Shown here: in pieces, positions 40,823 to 50,252 of the stretch
How the letters are laid out: every line of letters begins with the position of its first letter
Numbering within the stretch: position 1 is the first letter of the stretch
Origin: Pseudoduganella lutea
GTDB taxonomy: Bacteria > Pseudomonadota > Gammaproteobacteria > Burkholderiales > Burkholderiaceae_D
Assembly: GCF_004209755.1 (NCBI RefSeq)
Contig: NZ_CP035913.1
Location: 4,898,001 to 4,962,000, forward strand
DNA length: 64,000 nt
Reading direction: 5' to 3'
Program-made: the position numbers and the translations under genes
The notes under the pieces: model-generated
Told to the model about the DNA's origin: nothing
Seen by the model: the letters and a program-made list of their open reading frames with translations, nothing else
Database searches by the model: none

Positions 40823-40852
40823 ATGCCTGCGCCAGTTCGCTGACGCAGGCAT
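40823..40852 (+). terminator. Hairpin between rpsO and pnp (terminator or RNase III-type processing stem)
   Basis: ATGCCTGCG and CGCAGGCAT arms with a 12-base loop, followed by TTTT. In other proteobacteria the rpsO-pnp junction carries both a leaky terminator and an RNase III site for PNPase autoregulation; either would fit. Confidence 0.75.
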
Positions 40853-41007
40853 TTTGCATTCTGGATCATGATTTATTGCCAAGTGGAACGCACCTCGCGT
40901 TGCGCGCGGCACAGTAGAGCAGTAAGGCGCCGGGCATCAGCCAGCCGCCTGTGGTGAGGTGAACGACAGCGCCTGAAAATCTGTCGGCAAATAGAAAGGG
41001 ATTACCC

Positions 41008-43125
41008 ATGTTTAACAAAGTTACGAAAACCTTCCAGTACGGCCAGCATACCGTGACCCTGGAAACTGGCGAGATCGCTCGCCAGGCCTCCGGTGCGGTC
41101 CTGGTGTCGGTGGACGACACCGTCGTGCTGGCGACCGTGGTGGCGCGCAAGGATGCCAAGCCCGGCCAGGATTTCTTCCCGCTGACGGTCGACTACATCG
41201 AGAAGACCTATGCAGCTGGCAAGATCCCCGGCGGCTTCTTCAAGCGCGAAGGCCGTCCGTCGGAGAAGGAGACGCTGACGTCCCGCCTGATCGACCGCCC
41301 GATCCGCCCGCTGTTCCCGGAAGGTTACATGAACGAGGTGCAGGTCATCATCCACGTTCTGTCGGTCAATCCCGAAATCGACCCTGACATCGCTTCGATG
41401 ATCGGTGCCTCCGCCGCCCTGTGCGTGGCCGGCGTGCCGTTCAACGGCCCGATCGGCGCCGCCCGCGTGGGCTACGCCAATGGCCAGTACATCCTGAACC
41501 CGACCACGACCCAGCTGAAGACGTCCGAGATGGACCTGGTGGTGGCCGGTACCGAAACCGCCGTGCTGATGGTGGAATCGGAAGCCAAGCAGCTGTCCGA
41601 GGAAATCATGCTGGGCGGCGTGGTCTATGGCCACGAGCAGATGCGCGCCGTGATCGACGCGATCCACGCGCTGGTGGAAGAAGGCGGCAAGCCGGAACAG
41701 GAATGGACCGCGCCGGCCAAGAACGAAGCGCTGATCGCCAAGGTCGCGCAGTTCGCCGAAGCCAAGATCAACGAAGCATACCAGACCAAGAACAAGCAGG
41801 CCCGCCAGCAGGCGCTGCGCTCGATGCAGAGCGAAGTGATTGCCGACCTGGCAGCGCAAGCCACAGCCGAAGGCACCGATGCACCGGATTCCGTTGAAGT
41901 GGGCAACATCCTGTTCGACATGGAAGCCAAGGTCGTGCGTTCGCAGATCCTGAACGGCGAGCCGCGCATCGACGGCCGCGACACCCGCACCGTGCGCCCG
42001 ATCGCGATCCGCACGTCGGTCCTGCCGCGTACCCACGGTTCCGCGCTGTTCACCCGTGGCGAAACCCAGGCGCTGGTCGTGGCCACGCTGGGCACCGCCC
42101 GCGATTCGCAGAAGATCGACGCGCTGATGGGCGAGTACACCGACGACTTCATGCTGCACTACAACATGCCACCGTTCGCCACCGGCGAAACGGGCCGCGT
42201 GGGCACGCCGAAGCGCCGCGAAGTGGGCCACGGCCGCCTGGCCAAGCGCGCACTCGTTGCCGCGCTGCCGTCGCCGGAAGAGTTCAGCTACTCCGTGCGC
42301 CTGGTGTCCGAGATCACCGAATCGAACGGTTCCTCGTCGATGGCTTCCGTCTGCGGCGGCTGCCTGGCGCTGATGGATGCCGGCGTGCCGATGAAGGCGC
42401 ACGTGGCCGGTATCGCCATGGGCCTGATCAAGGAAGGCGGCAAGTTCGCCGTGCTGTCCGACATCCTGGGTGACGAAGACCACCTGGGCGACATGGACTT
42501 CAAGGTGGCCGGCACCGCCAACGGCATCACGGCGCTGCAGATGGACATCAAGATCCAGGGCATCACCAAGGAAATCATGCAGGTCGCGCTGGCGCAGGCA
42601 AAAGAAGGCCGCCAGCACATCCTGGGCGAGATGCAGAAGGCGATGCCGCACGTGAAGACGGAACTGTCCGACTTCGCGCCGCGCCTTATCACCATCAAGA
42701 TCAACCCCGAGAAGATCCGCGACGTGATCGGCAAGGGCGGCGCCGTCATCCGCGCGCTGACCGAGGAAACCGGCACGCAGATCGACATCAGCGACGAAGG
42801 CGTGGTCACCATCGCTTCCGTCGATGCCGCCGCCGGCCAGGAAGCCAAGCGCCGCATCGAAGAGCTGACCGCATCGGTCGAAGTGGGCAAGACCTACGAC
42901 GGCACCGTGCTCAAGCTGCTGGACTTCGGCGCGATCGTGCAGGTCATGCCGGGCAAGGATGGCCTGCTGCACATCTCGCAGATCGCCAACGAGCGTGTGA
43001 ACGCCGTTGCCGACTACCTGAAGGAAGGCCAGCAAGTGCGCGTGAAAGTCCTGGAAACGGACGATCGCGGCCGCCTGAAGCTGTCGATGAAGGCTGCCGC
43101 CGAAGAAGGCGCCGCTGCCAAGTAA
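41008..43125 (+). CDS. pnp: Polyribonucleotide nucleotidyltransferase (PNPase)
   Basis: 705 residues. Two RNase PH domains (first beginning [18 protein letters not shown]; second with [19 protein letters not shown] and [14 protein letters not shown]) are joined by a helical linker. KH ([20 protein letters not shown]) and S1 domains follow, the latter beginning [19 protein letters not shown]. It degrades RNA 3' to 5' by phosphorolysis in the degradosome. SD GAAAGGG lies nine bases before the ATG. A terminator follows the gene. Confidence 0.98.
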   Translation: MFNKVTKTFQYGQHTVTLETGEIARQASGAVLVSVDDTVVLATVVARKDAKPGQDFFPLTVDYIEKTYAAGKIPGGFFKREGRPSEKETLTSRLIDRPIRPLFPEGYMNEVQVIIHVLSVNPEIDPDIASMIGASAALCVAGVPFNGPIGAARVGYANGQYILNPTTTQLKTSEMDLVVAGTETAVLMVESEAKQLSEEIMLGGVVYGHEQMRAVIDAIHALVEEGGKPEQEWTAPAKNEALIAKVAQFAEAKINEAYQTKNKQARQQALRSMQSEVIADLAAQATAEGTDAPDSVEVGNILFDMEAKVVRSQILNGEPRIDGRDTRTVRPIAIRTSVLPRTHGSALFTRGETQALVVATLGTARDSQKIDALMGEYTDDFMLHYNMPPFATGETGRVGTPKRREVGHGRLAKRALVAALPSPEEFSYSVRLVSEITESNGSSSMASVCGGCLALMDAGVPMKAHVAGIAMGLIKEGGKFAVLSDILGDEDHLGDMDFKVAGTANGITALQMDIKIQGITKEIMQVALAQAKEGRQHILGEMQKAMPHVKTELSDFAPRLITIKINPEKIRDVIGKGGAVIRALTEETGTQIDISDEGVVTIASVDAAAGQEAKRRIEELTASVEVGKTYDGTVLKLLDFGAIVQVMPGKDGLLHISQIANERVNAVADYLKEGQQVRVKVLETDDRGRLKLSMKAAAEEGAAAK

Positions 43126-43146
43126 TCGTCCTTCCTGGATGACCGA

Positions 43147-43180
43147 AACCGCCGGTGCGCAAGCCCGGCGGTTTTTTTTT
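43147..43180 (+). terminator. Rho-independent terminator after pnp
   Basis: AACCGCCGG and CCGGCGGTT stem with a short GC loop, then nine or more T residues, 22 bases after the pnp stop. Confidence 0.95.
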
Positions 43181-43254
43181 AGAGGATTGCCACAGCATCG
43201 CCGCAGCGAAAGCCGCTATGCTCCGTTCCGGTCCAACTAACCGGGAGCATCACG

Positions 43255-44301
43255 ATGAGCAAGGCCCTTCGTCTTTCTGAAAAATGGTTCCAGCGCGGCC
43301 TATGGCTGGTGGCTTTCCTGTTTGCAGGCTTCCTGATCGGCCTGGGTGGCAAGATCGTCGACAACCTCAATCTCGTCGAGGAACCGATTGAGCTGGAGCA
43401 ATTCATCGATCATGCAAAGCTGGCATCCGTGCGCGAAACGATCGAGGTTGCCCAAAGAAACGAGAAAGCCGCCGACGATGCGCTGGAGCAGGCCGCGCAA
43501 CAGCACAGGGTCGCGAAGGCCAATACGGAGTCATCGCGCGAAACATTCAACAACTGGCTGTCGACGCGCCATGCCACCGCCCGGCCCGACCAGGATCCGG
43601 ATCTCATCGCGCGCACGCGGCAGCTCGATGGCCTGGCCGCGGCGGAGCACAAGGCGTTGACCGGCGTGCAGGAACAGGAGCAGCTCCAGCTCAATGCGCG
43701 CCAGGCGCGCGTTGCGGCTTACACGCAACTGCAATCGCTCGAAGCGGCTGCGCAGCCATCGTACGAACGTGCCTTGCACATGCGCGAACTGCGCGTGTTT
43801 GCCTACCGCCTCGCGCTGACCCTGCCGCTGCTGCTGGTCGCCGGCTGGCTGTGGAAGACCAAGCGCAAGAGCACGTGGTGGCCGTTCGTGTGGGGCTTCA
43901 TCTTCTTCGCGCTGTTCGCGTTCTTCGTCGAACTGGTGCCCTACCTGCCCAGCTACGGTGGCTACGTGCGTTACGTGGTCGGCATCCTGCTGACGGTGAT
44001 CGTCGGCCGGCAAGCCATCCTTGGCCTGCAGCGCTACCTGGAACGGCAGCGCGCCGCCGAGGCGCTGCCGGATACGCAGCGCCGCGAAAACCTCGGCTAC
44101 GACATCGCGCTGGCTCGGATGGGGAAGGGCGTCTGCCCCGGCTGCGAGCGCGGGGTCGACCTGAAGGACCCGAAGATGGACTTTTGCCCGCACTGCGGCA
44201 TCGGCCTGTTCAACCACTGCACCGCGTGCACGGCGCGCAAGAACGCCTTCACCCGCTTCTGCTACAGCTGCGGCACCGAGGCCTCCTCGCAAAAAGCGTA
44301 A
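43255..44301 (+). CDS. Membrane protein with coiled coil and C-terminal double zinc ribbon
   Basis: 348 residues. One N-terminal transmembrane helix (GLWLVAFLFAGFLIGLGGKI), a ~130-residue alpha-helical coiled-coil segment, and two to three further membrane helices (LALTLPLLLVAGWLW, FVWGFIFFALFAFFVELV, YVVGILLTVIVG). The C-terminal cytosolic tail has four Cys pairs (CPGC, CPHC, CTAC, CYSC), enough for two zinc ribbons. I do not recognise the family; homologues may be labelled simply as zinc ribbon or conserved membrane proteins. Single gene, with a clear terminator of pnp before it and a repeat block after it. Confidence 0.75.
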   Translation: MSKALRLSEKWFQRGLWLVAFLFAGFLIGLGGKIVDNLNLVEEPIELEQFIDHAKLASVRETIEVAQRNEKAADDALEQAAQQHRVAKANTESSRETFNNWLSTRHATARPDQDPDLIARTRQLDGLAAAEHKALTGVQEQEQLQLNARQARVAAYTQLQSLEAAAQPSYERALHMRELRVFAYRLALTLPLLLVAGWLWKTKRKSTWWPFVWGFIFFALFAFFVELVPYLPSYGGYVRYVVGILLTVIVGRQAILGLQRYLERQRAAEALPDTQRRENLGYDIALARMGKGVCPGCERGVDLKDPKMDFCPHCGIGLFNHCTACTARKNAFTRFCYSCGTEASSQKA

Positions 44302-44329
44302 CGTGGCGAAATATTGCCCAAAACCGGGC

Positions 44330-44483
44330 TCTGACCCTAATGCCGTTACGTTAGTGCTTGGCTGGCCTATTGATCCGCATGCAGACACCCCAAAAGCGAA
44401 GGGCTGGGGTCAGACCCGGCGGGTCTGACCCCGGAATCTGCCTCTGGGTTTGGTTTATCTGAACGGCATTAGGGTCTGACCCC
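44330..44483. repeat. Nested inverted-repeat element
   Basis: Inner perfect hairpin GGGGTCAGACCC-GGC-GGGTCTGACCCC (44406-44432). Outer arms ACCCTAATGCCGTT (44334-44347) and AACGGCATTAGGGT (44462-44475) are exact complements about 115 bp apart, each abutting a further TCTGACC. The whole ~150 bp lies between the zinc-ribbon gene and the convergent chemoreceptor. Confidence 0.9.
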
Positions 44484-44497
44484 GGTGTCAGGAAATG

Positions 44498-46117
44498 TTA
44501 CTGCCAGGCCAGCTGAGCGGTTGGTTGTGCAGCCTTGAGTCGCACAGGCAAAGCGGCGCGGGCCGGGGCCTGCTGGTCCAGCTGGAACACGGCAACGGTC
44601 TGCTCCAGCGTGGCAGCCTGTTCCTGCAGGGCGCCGGCGGCGGCGGCGGCTTCCTCGACCAGCGCGGCGTTCTGCTGCGTGACCTGGTCCATCTGCGTGA
44701 CGGCATCGTTGATCAGGTCGATGCCCGAGCTCTGCTCGGCGGTGGCCGTCTGGATCTCGGCCATGATATCCGCCACGCGGGCGATGCCGGTCACGATCTC
44801 GTCCATCGTGTTGCCGGCCTGGCCGACCAGGGTCGAGCCGGTTTCGACGCTCGCGACCGACTCGGCGATCAACGTCTTGATTTCCTTGGCGGCGGCAGCC
44901 GAGCGCTGCGCCAGCGTGCGCACCTCGCTGGCCACCACGGCAAAGCCGCGGCCCTGTTCGCCGGCGCGGGCTGCTTCCACGGCGGCGTTCAGCGCCAGGA
45001 TATTGGTCTGGAAGGCAATGCTGTCGATGACGGCGATGATGTCCTCGATCTTTCGCGACGAGGTGGTGATGGCGCCCATCGTGTCGATCACCCGGGCTAC
45101 GATCTGGCCGCCCTGCTGGGCCACCTGCGACGCCGAGACGGCCATGGTGTTGGCCTGGCGCGCATTGTCGGCGTTCTGGCGCACGGTCGACGTCAGCTCT
45201 TCCAGCGACGATGCCGTTTCTTCCAGGCTGGCCGCCTGCTGCTCGGTGCGGCGCGACAGGTCCATGTTGCCGTCGGCGATCTCGTTGCTGGCCACGGCGA
45301 TCGAGCCGCTGCCTTCGCGCACGGTGCGCACGGTTTCGGCAAGCTTGTCCTGCATGCTGGCCAGGCCTTTCATCAGCGTGCCCATTTCGTCATGGCGGGT
45401 CGTATCGATACGGCGCGACAGGTCGCCGGCTGCCATCGCGTCGAAATGTTCCAGTGATTCGCGCAGCGGGCCCATAATGGCGCGCATCAGCGTTGCGCAG
45501 GCCACGAAGATCAGGACGATGCCCGCGACGACCGCGCCGATCGATAGCGCCATCACGGTGCCGTACAGGCGCTGGCTCTCCTTGAAGTTGCTTTGCGCGA
45601 GATGCGTGAGGTGCTCGTCGAGCTCGTCCGACGCGTCGCTGTAGGCGGAAAACAGCTTTTGCATGTCGTGCATGGCGAGATGGTCGACACGCGCGGCATC
45701 GCCATCGCGCAGCGCCTGCGCCAGCGCATGCAGGCCTTTGTCGATCAGGTCCTTGCGCGTTGCCGCCACCTTGTCCGACAGTGCCTGTTCCGCCGCTTCC
45801 AGCGGCAAGGCGAGGTACTCCTTCCAGGCGGTGTCCGATTTGGCCACGAACTCGCCGGCGCGCTTGAGCAGGGCCGGCACTTCGGCAGACTCCGGATGGA
45901 AGACCGCGCGATCCTGTACCAGCCGTGCGCGCATCAGCTGCGCTTTTGCAGCGGCGACGGCCTGTGCCGACGCCATCTGGTTGCTGTAAGTCTGTTCGAG
46001 GGCGGCGTTGACGGAGTGGACGCCATAGATGCCCACGGTGCCGGTAACGGCAATCAGCAGCCCAAGGATGGCCATCGTGGCGATGAGGCGGGTACGAATG
46101 GAAAGACGATTCAACAT
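44498..46117 (-). CDS. Methyl-accepting chemotaxis protein
   Basis: 539 residues from the ATG at 46117. An N-terminal transmembrane helix ([20 protein letters not shown]) and a four-helix-bundle (Tar-like) periplasmic domain are followed by a second helix ([19 protein letters not shown]), HAMP and the signalling hairpin. The hairpin tip is [25 protein letters not shown], which I quote as [20 protein letters not shown]. Methylation-type helices with [13 protein letters not shown] are present. The C-terminus ends QPTAQLAWQ, with no NWETF-type CheR/CheB docking pentapeptide. Ligand unknown. Its position next to the sugar locus allows, but does not prove, sugar chemotaxis. Confidence 0.94.
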   Translation of the reverse strand: MLNRLSIRTRLIATMAILGLLIAVTGTVGIYGVHSVNAALEQTYSNQMASAQAVAAAKAQLMRARLVQDRAVFHPESAEVPALLKRAGEFVAKSDTAWKEYLALPLEAAEQALSDKVAATRKDLIDKGLHALAQALRDGDAARVDHLAMHDMQKLFSAYSDASDELDEHLTHLAQSNFKESQRLYGTVMALSIGAVVAGIVLIFVACATLMRAIMGPLRESLEHFDAMAAGDLSRRIDTTRHDEMGTLMKGLASMQDKLAETVRTVREGSGSIAVASNEIADGNMDLSRRTEQQAASLEETASSLEELTSTVRQNADNARQANTMAVSASQVAQQGGQIVARVIDTMGAITTSSRKIEDIIAVIDSIAFQTNILALNAAVEAARAGEQGRGFAVVASEVRTLAQRSAAAAKEIKTLIAESVASVETGSTLVGQAGNTMDEIVTGIARVADIMAEIQTATAEQSSGIDLINDAVTQMDQVTQQNAALVEEAAAAAGALQEQAATLEQTVAVFQLDQQAPARAALPVRLKAAQPTAQLAWQ

Positions 46118-46249
46118 GGCATTTGCGTGAATGAGCAGGGCGCACGGCCCGGGAGGTCGGTTCGCCAGGATGCCTGGCGGGCGTATGCGCGGGGACATGG
46201 CGCGATGCTGCCGAAATTCCGGTAGGGATGGGGCGGGAGGCGGGCAGGA

Positions 46250-46288
46250 GGTTGGGGCCGTCTCGTTCCGGGAGCGAAGGCCCCAACC
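46250..46288. repeat. 10-bp-stem hairpin upstream of the chemoreceptor
   Basis: GGTTGGGGCC (46250-46259) and GGCCCCAACC (46279-46288). No T-run on either strand. It may be a weak terminator for the sugar dehydrogenase gene or part of the chemoreceptor leader. Confidence 0.6.
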
Positions 46289-46324
46289 TTAACATGGGTG
46301 TTGATGCAGCGCAACATCAAGGGT

Positions 46325-46340
46325 CATACGATGTCGTATG
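46325..46340. promoter_or_regulatory. 16-bp palindrome upstream of the chemoreceptor, operator-like
   Basis: CATACGATGTCGTATG is a dyad with 7-base arms. It lies 208 bp upstream of the chemoreceptor ATG and 48 bp beyond the sugar dehydrogenase stop. The protein that binds it, if any, is unknown. Confidence 0.4.
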
Positions 46341-46387
46341 AATGTTGCGTTTTTGCGTGACGGCAGCGCGCCTGCGCGCGATGCCGA

Positions 46388-47806
46388 TCACTTGCCCGTA
46401 TTGCCCGTATAAGTCACGCGGTAGATCTTGCCCGCATGGTCATCGGAAATGAGCATGGCACCATCCGGGGCGATGGCAATGTCCACCGGCCGGCCGCTCA
46501 CGTCGTCACCCTGCAGGAAGCCGTCGATGAACGTCGTCGTCGATACTTCCTGGTTGCCCTGCAGCGTCACGAGGCTGACCTTGTAGCCGATCTTCTGCGT
46601 GCGGTTCCACGAGCCATGTTCGGCCACGAACACCTGGTTGCGGTATTGCGACGGGAATTGCGTGCCCGAGTAGAAGGCCAAGCCGAGTGGCGCCACGTGG
46701 GGGCCCAATTTCGCCACCGGCGGCGTGAACTGCGCGCAGCTGCGGCCGGCGCCGAATTTCGGGTCCGGCACCACCCCGCCATGGCAGTACGGGAAGCCGA
46801 AGTGCATGCCCGCCTTCGGCGCCACGTTCAATTCGCACGACGGGTTGTTGTCACCCATTTCATCGGGGCCGTTATCGGTGAACCACAAGTCCTTCGTGAC
46901 CGGGTGCCACGCAAAGCCGACGGTATTGCGGATGCCGTTGGCGACCATTTCCCAGCCGGTGCCGTCCGGGTTCATGCGCCAGATCTTCGAGTAGACCTCG
47001 TCGTCCTTGTCGCAGGTATTGCAGGGCGAGCCGACGGGGATGTACAGCTTGCCGTCCGGACCGGCCTTGATGATCTTCTCGCCATGCCATTTATCGTTCG
47101 GCAGGTCATCCTTCACCACCTTGTAGGCCGGCTTGTTCGCGTAGTTCCTGTCGATCGCGTCGAAGCGGATCACGCGCCCGATCTCGGCCACGTACAGCGC
47201 GCCGTCCAGCAGCGTGACGCCGATCGGGTTGTCCAGCCCGGATGCGATGGTGACGACCTTGTCGGCCTTCCTGTCGCCGTTCTCGTCGACCACCGCGTAC
47301 ACCTTGCCGGCCTTGCGCGAGCCCACGTACACGATGCCGCCAGGCGACACGGCCATCGAGCGAGCCGTGTCCACGTTCTCGGCATACACGGCAATCGAAA
47401 AGCCCTTCGGCAGCGTCAGGCGGGCCAGGCCGTCGTCCTGGCCGGATTGCACTGTGTCTGATTGCGCTACCACCGGCGCCGCGGCCGTGGCCTTGCGTCC
47501 GCCTGGCGCCACGTAATCGGCCAGCGCGGCGATCTGCGCCTTGTCGAGCGTGCCTTCCCAGCCGGGCATGCCCTTGTCCGGCAAGCCCTTGGCGATGATC
47601 TTCGACAGGTTGGCCCGCGTTGGCGTGCCGTGCAGCCACTGCTTGTCCGCCAGGCTGGGGGCCGTCGCGCCTTCCAGTTTCACGCCGTGGCATGACGCGC
47701 AATTGTTCTGGTAAAGGCGGGCGGCATCGGGCAACCGGGCCGCGGACGGCGCGGCATGCGCGGCGGTGGCCAGGCCAAGCAGGGCCAGGGGCAAGGCAAA
47801 CTTCAT
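46388..47806 (-). CDS. Exported cytochrome c fused to a PQQ-type (sorbosone/glucose) sugar dehydrogenase
   Basis: 472 residues from the ATG at 47806, preceded by GGAG. Signal peptide MKFALPLALLGLATAAHA. The cytochrome c domain (about 35-105) has CASCHGVKLEG and an axial Met in KGMPGW. The rest is a six-bladed propeller of the sorbosone-dehydrogenase (GSDH) family, with FSIAVYAENVDTARSMAVSP, GLDNPIGVTLLDG and KDLWFTDNGPDEMGDNN. It would oxidise an aldose in the periplasm and pass electrons through its own heme. Downstream of the PfkB gene (40-bp gap), probably the last gene of the minus-strand sugar operon. Confidence 0.88.
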   Translation of the reverse strand: MKFALPLALLGLATAAHAAPSAARLPDAARLYQNNCASCHGVKLEGATAPSLADKQWLHGTPTRANLSKIIAKGLPDKGMPGWEGTLDKAQIAALADYVAPGGRKATAAAPVVAQSDTVQSGQDDGLARLTLPKGFSIAVYAENVDTARSMAVSPGGIVYVGSRKAGKVYAVVDENGDRKADKVVTIASGLDNPIGVTLLDGALYVAEIGRVIRFDAIDRNYANKPAYKVVKDDLPNDKWHGEKIIKAGPDGKLYIPVGSPCNTCDKDDEVYSKIWRMNPDGTGWEMVANGIRNTVGFAWHPVTKDLWFTDNGPDEMGDNNPSCELNVAPKAGMHFGFPYCHGGVVPDPKFGAGRSCAQFTPPVAKLGPHVAPLGLAFYSGTQFPSQYRNQVFVAEHGSWNRTQKIGYKVSLVTLQGNQEVSTTTFIDGFLQGDDVSGRPVDIAIAPDGAMLISDDHAGKIYRVTYTGNTGK

Positions 47807-47846
47807 CGAATACTCCGGTGGGGTTGTAAATCCCGCCATCATAAAC

Positions 47847-48763
47847 TCAAGCGTTGCCCACCTCCAGCAGTGATGCGATATCGGCCACGGTGGGGGCGTG
47901 GCGCCCGCGCCGATGCAGGCCGCGGCGCCCGCCGCGGCGGCGAAGCGCAGGTGCTCCGCGGGCGTGCGATCGGGAGCCGCCAGCTGGCTGTACGCGAAAC
48001 CGGCGATGCTGGCGTCCCCGGCGCCCACGGTGTCGGCCACCTTCACATTGAAGGCCGGCGTGTGCCATGCCGCATCGCCCACGTGCAGCGATGCGCCATG
48101 TTCGCCGCGCGTATACAGGAACTGTGCCTGCGGGTTGAAACCGCGCAGCGTGGCGAACGCGCCTTCGATGTCGTCGGTGCGGAACAGGCCTGCCAGGTCC
48201 TCGTCCGACACCTTGACCACGTCGGCCAGCGCCGTCATCGCGCGCAGCGTGGGGTCGTAGCGCGCGTCCATCAGCAGCCGCCAGTTCGGGTCGTAGCTGA
48301 TGCGGATGCCGGCGCGCTTCGCTTCCCGCGCCAGCTCCACCAGCCGGCCAGCCAGCGGCTGGCGTGCCAGGCTGATGCCGCCGAAATGCATCCAGCGGCA
48401 GTGCGTGCGCCATTGTCCCGGCAACGCCTGCGGGTCGAAGTGCAGGTCGGCGCTGTCGTCGCCCACGAAGAAATACGTGGGCGGCGAGAGCCGGTGCACG
48501 ACTGCCAGCAGTGGCGATTTGTCCAGCCGCTGCAGGAAGCGGGCGTCGAGCCCCGAGGCCATCGATGCCTCCCACAGCGCGTCGCCGAACACATCGCGGC
48601 TGATGGCGCCGGCAAACGCGGTGGGCACGCCCAGCTTGGCCATCGCCCGGGCCACGTTCCACGTCGAGCCGCCGGTGCGCGCGGCCCATTGCATGTGCGC
48701 GGCGTCGGCCACGATCAGGTCCGTCAGCGCTTCGCCGGCCGAGATGAAGACGGGTTCGTTCAT
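47847..48763 (-). pseudogene. PfkB family carbohydrate kinase (probable fructokinase) with an apparent 1-base deletion near its 3' end
   Basis: Starts MNEPVFISAGEALTDLIV, with the substrate region RTGGSTWNVARAMAKLG and the catalytic-loop block VADTVGAGDASIAGF. All core kinase motifs are in frame. After CIGAGATPP the frame is lost. As read, it runs through the intergenic gap into the next gene, whereas the next frame gives a normal end (TVADIASLLEVGNA, stop at 47847). One extra base in the C5 run (G5 on the plus strand, 47892-47896) would restore a ~305-residue kinase. The missing piece is C-terminal only, so activity may survive. It overlaps the AGE gene by ATGA. Proposed substrate fructose, from context. 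Confidence 0.8.
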
Positions 48764-49962
48764 TTCAGCACCGCCAGCACTTCATAGCAGGCACCCATCG
48801 TGTGGTAGTCGGTCTTGCCGGCCGGGCTTTTCTCGTCGGTCAGCCTGGCATTGTCCGGGCCCAGGATGCGGTACCAGGCGCCATGCACGTGGTCGACAAA
48901 ATGCTCCCAGCTGTATTGCCAGATGCGGTCGTACCAGTCCCAGTAGCGCTGCTCGCCGGTGCGCGCGGCCAGCAGGGCGGCGGCGGCGAAGCTTTCCGCC
49001 TGCACCCAGAAGTATTTGTGGCCATCGCAGATCGCACCGTCCGGCGCGAAACCGTAGTGGATGCCGCCGTGCCGTTCGTCCCATGCCTTCGCCAGTGCGG
49101 CATCGAAGAAGTGGACCGCGCGCGGCAGCAGCCAGTCGGACGGGCCGGCCAGCTGGCTCGCATGGCGTTCCAGGATGAGCAGCAGTTTCGCCCACTCGGT
49201 CAAGTGGCCCGGCTGGTAACCCCACGGGCGGAAGATGTTGGTGCTGTCATGGCGGTTGTAGTCGCCATCGACCGACCAGTCTTCCCGGTAGTGTTCCCAC
49301 ACCAGGTCATCCGCCAGTGCCGCCTGGCGCACCGCGATGTTGCGCGCCAGCGTTTCGGCGCGGTGCAGGTAACGCACGTCCGCGGTGGCATCGAACGCGG
49401 CCAGCATCGCTTCGCACGAGTGCATGTTGGCGTTTTGTCCGCGGTAGGGCGACACTTCCCAGCCGGCCGACGCTTCATCCGCATACAGGCCGTGTTGCGG
49501 CTCCCAGAAGCGCCGCTCCATCAGTTCGTACGTTTCCTCGAGCCAGCCGCGCGCCTCCGCCACGCCGGCCTGCAGCGCATGCGCATAGGCCAGCACCACG
49601 AAGGCCAGGCCATAGCAGTGGTTCGTGGCGTCGGTCACGGTCTTCACGCCGTCGCGCCAATCCAGTTCCCATGCATAGCCGCCGGTGGCCGGGTCCCGGT
49701 GCACGTCGCGCAGGAAGGCAAGGCCATGGCGCACGCGCTGGAGGTCCGCCTCTTCATGGAAGTGGCGATACGCCATCGCGTAATTGAAGACAAAGCGCGT
49801 GCTGCTCACCAGGTGGCGTGTGTGGGCGTCGTAGACGGTGCCGTCGTCCTTGTAGAAGTGATAGAAGCCGCCGCGGGCATCGACCGAGCGGGGATCGTAG
49901 AAATTGCGGGTGTCGCGGATATGCCGCAGCAACGTTTCGCGGGAATGAAAATCTGGTAACAT
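48760..49962 (-). CDS. AGE-family sugar epimerase/isomerase (mannose isomerase or 2-epimerase type)
   Basis: 400 residues. An (alpha/alpha)6-barrel protein with blocks FHEEADLQRVRHGLAFL, NHCYGLAFVVLAYAHAL, RGQNANMHSCEAMLAAFD and GYQPGHLTEWAKLLLIL. The N-acylglucosamine 2-epimerase family signature and several conserved His are present. In this family, members that lack nucleotide use interconvert mannose and fructose, or mannose/glucose units of disaccharides. Coupling with a PfkB kinase and a mannanase cluster favours D-mannose to D-fructose. Its stop overlaps the kinase start by four bases. Confidence 0.88.
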   Translation of the reverse strand: MLPDFHSRETLLRHIRDTRNFYDPRSVDARGGFYHFYKDDGTVYDAHTRHLVSSTRFVFNYAMAYRHFHEEADLQRVRHGLAFLRDVHRDPATGGYAWELDWRDGVKTVTDATNHCYGLAFVVLAYAHALQAGVAEARGWLEETYELMERRFWEPQHGLYADEASAGWEVSPYRGQNANMHSCEAMLAAFDATADVRYLHRAETLARNIAVRQAALADDLVWEHYREDWSVDGDYNRHDSTNIFRPWGYQPGHLTEWAKLLLILERHASQLAGPSDWLLPRAVHFFDAALAKAWDERHGGIHYGFAPDGAICDGHKYFWVQAESFAAAALLAARTGEQRYWDWYDRIWQYSWEHFVDHVHGAWYRILGPDNARLTDEKSPAGKTDYHTMGACYEVLAVLK

Positions 49963-50252
49963 CGATTGTCCGTTTCAAGAGGTTTTTCCGCAGCACCCGC
50001 GCCATGGCCGGCATCGGGATCGCGCCAGCGGAAATCGTTTCATATCGTGTGCCCCTGGCATCGCGGATTCGCGGATCACGCGTGCGGGTCATTTCATGGG
50101 CAAACAGCCGCCCCTCCGCGGCCCTTCGGCTGCGGCTTTACTGCGCAATGCGTACAAGTTCGTGGTGGTGGCGGTTCCCCCGATCAGTCAAGCCCGCTGC
50201 CAGGTCGGCAGGCAAGCCAGCAGCTAAGCCAGCAGCGAGCCCGGCACCTGGG

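Noticed and set aside
41002..43035. 677-codon open frame antisense to pnp
   Set aside because: Shadow of a strongly conserved gene with no start signal of its own.
46388..48763. A genuine 791-residue kinase-cytochrome-dehydrogenase fusion
   Set aside because: The downstream part has its own SD, ATG and signal peptide, and the kinase has a family-like C-terminus in the adjacent frame. A 1-base indel explains the data better.
49963..50252. A fourth LacI-type operator upstream of the AGE gene
   Set aside because: I looked for GTTTAGT/ACTAAAC halves in this 290-bp gap and found none; the AGE gene may instead be read from the lacI promoter.
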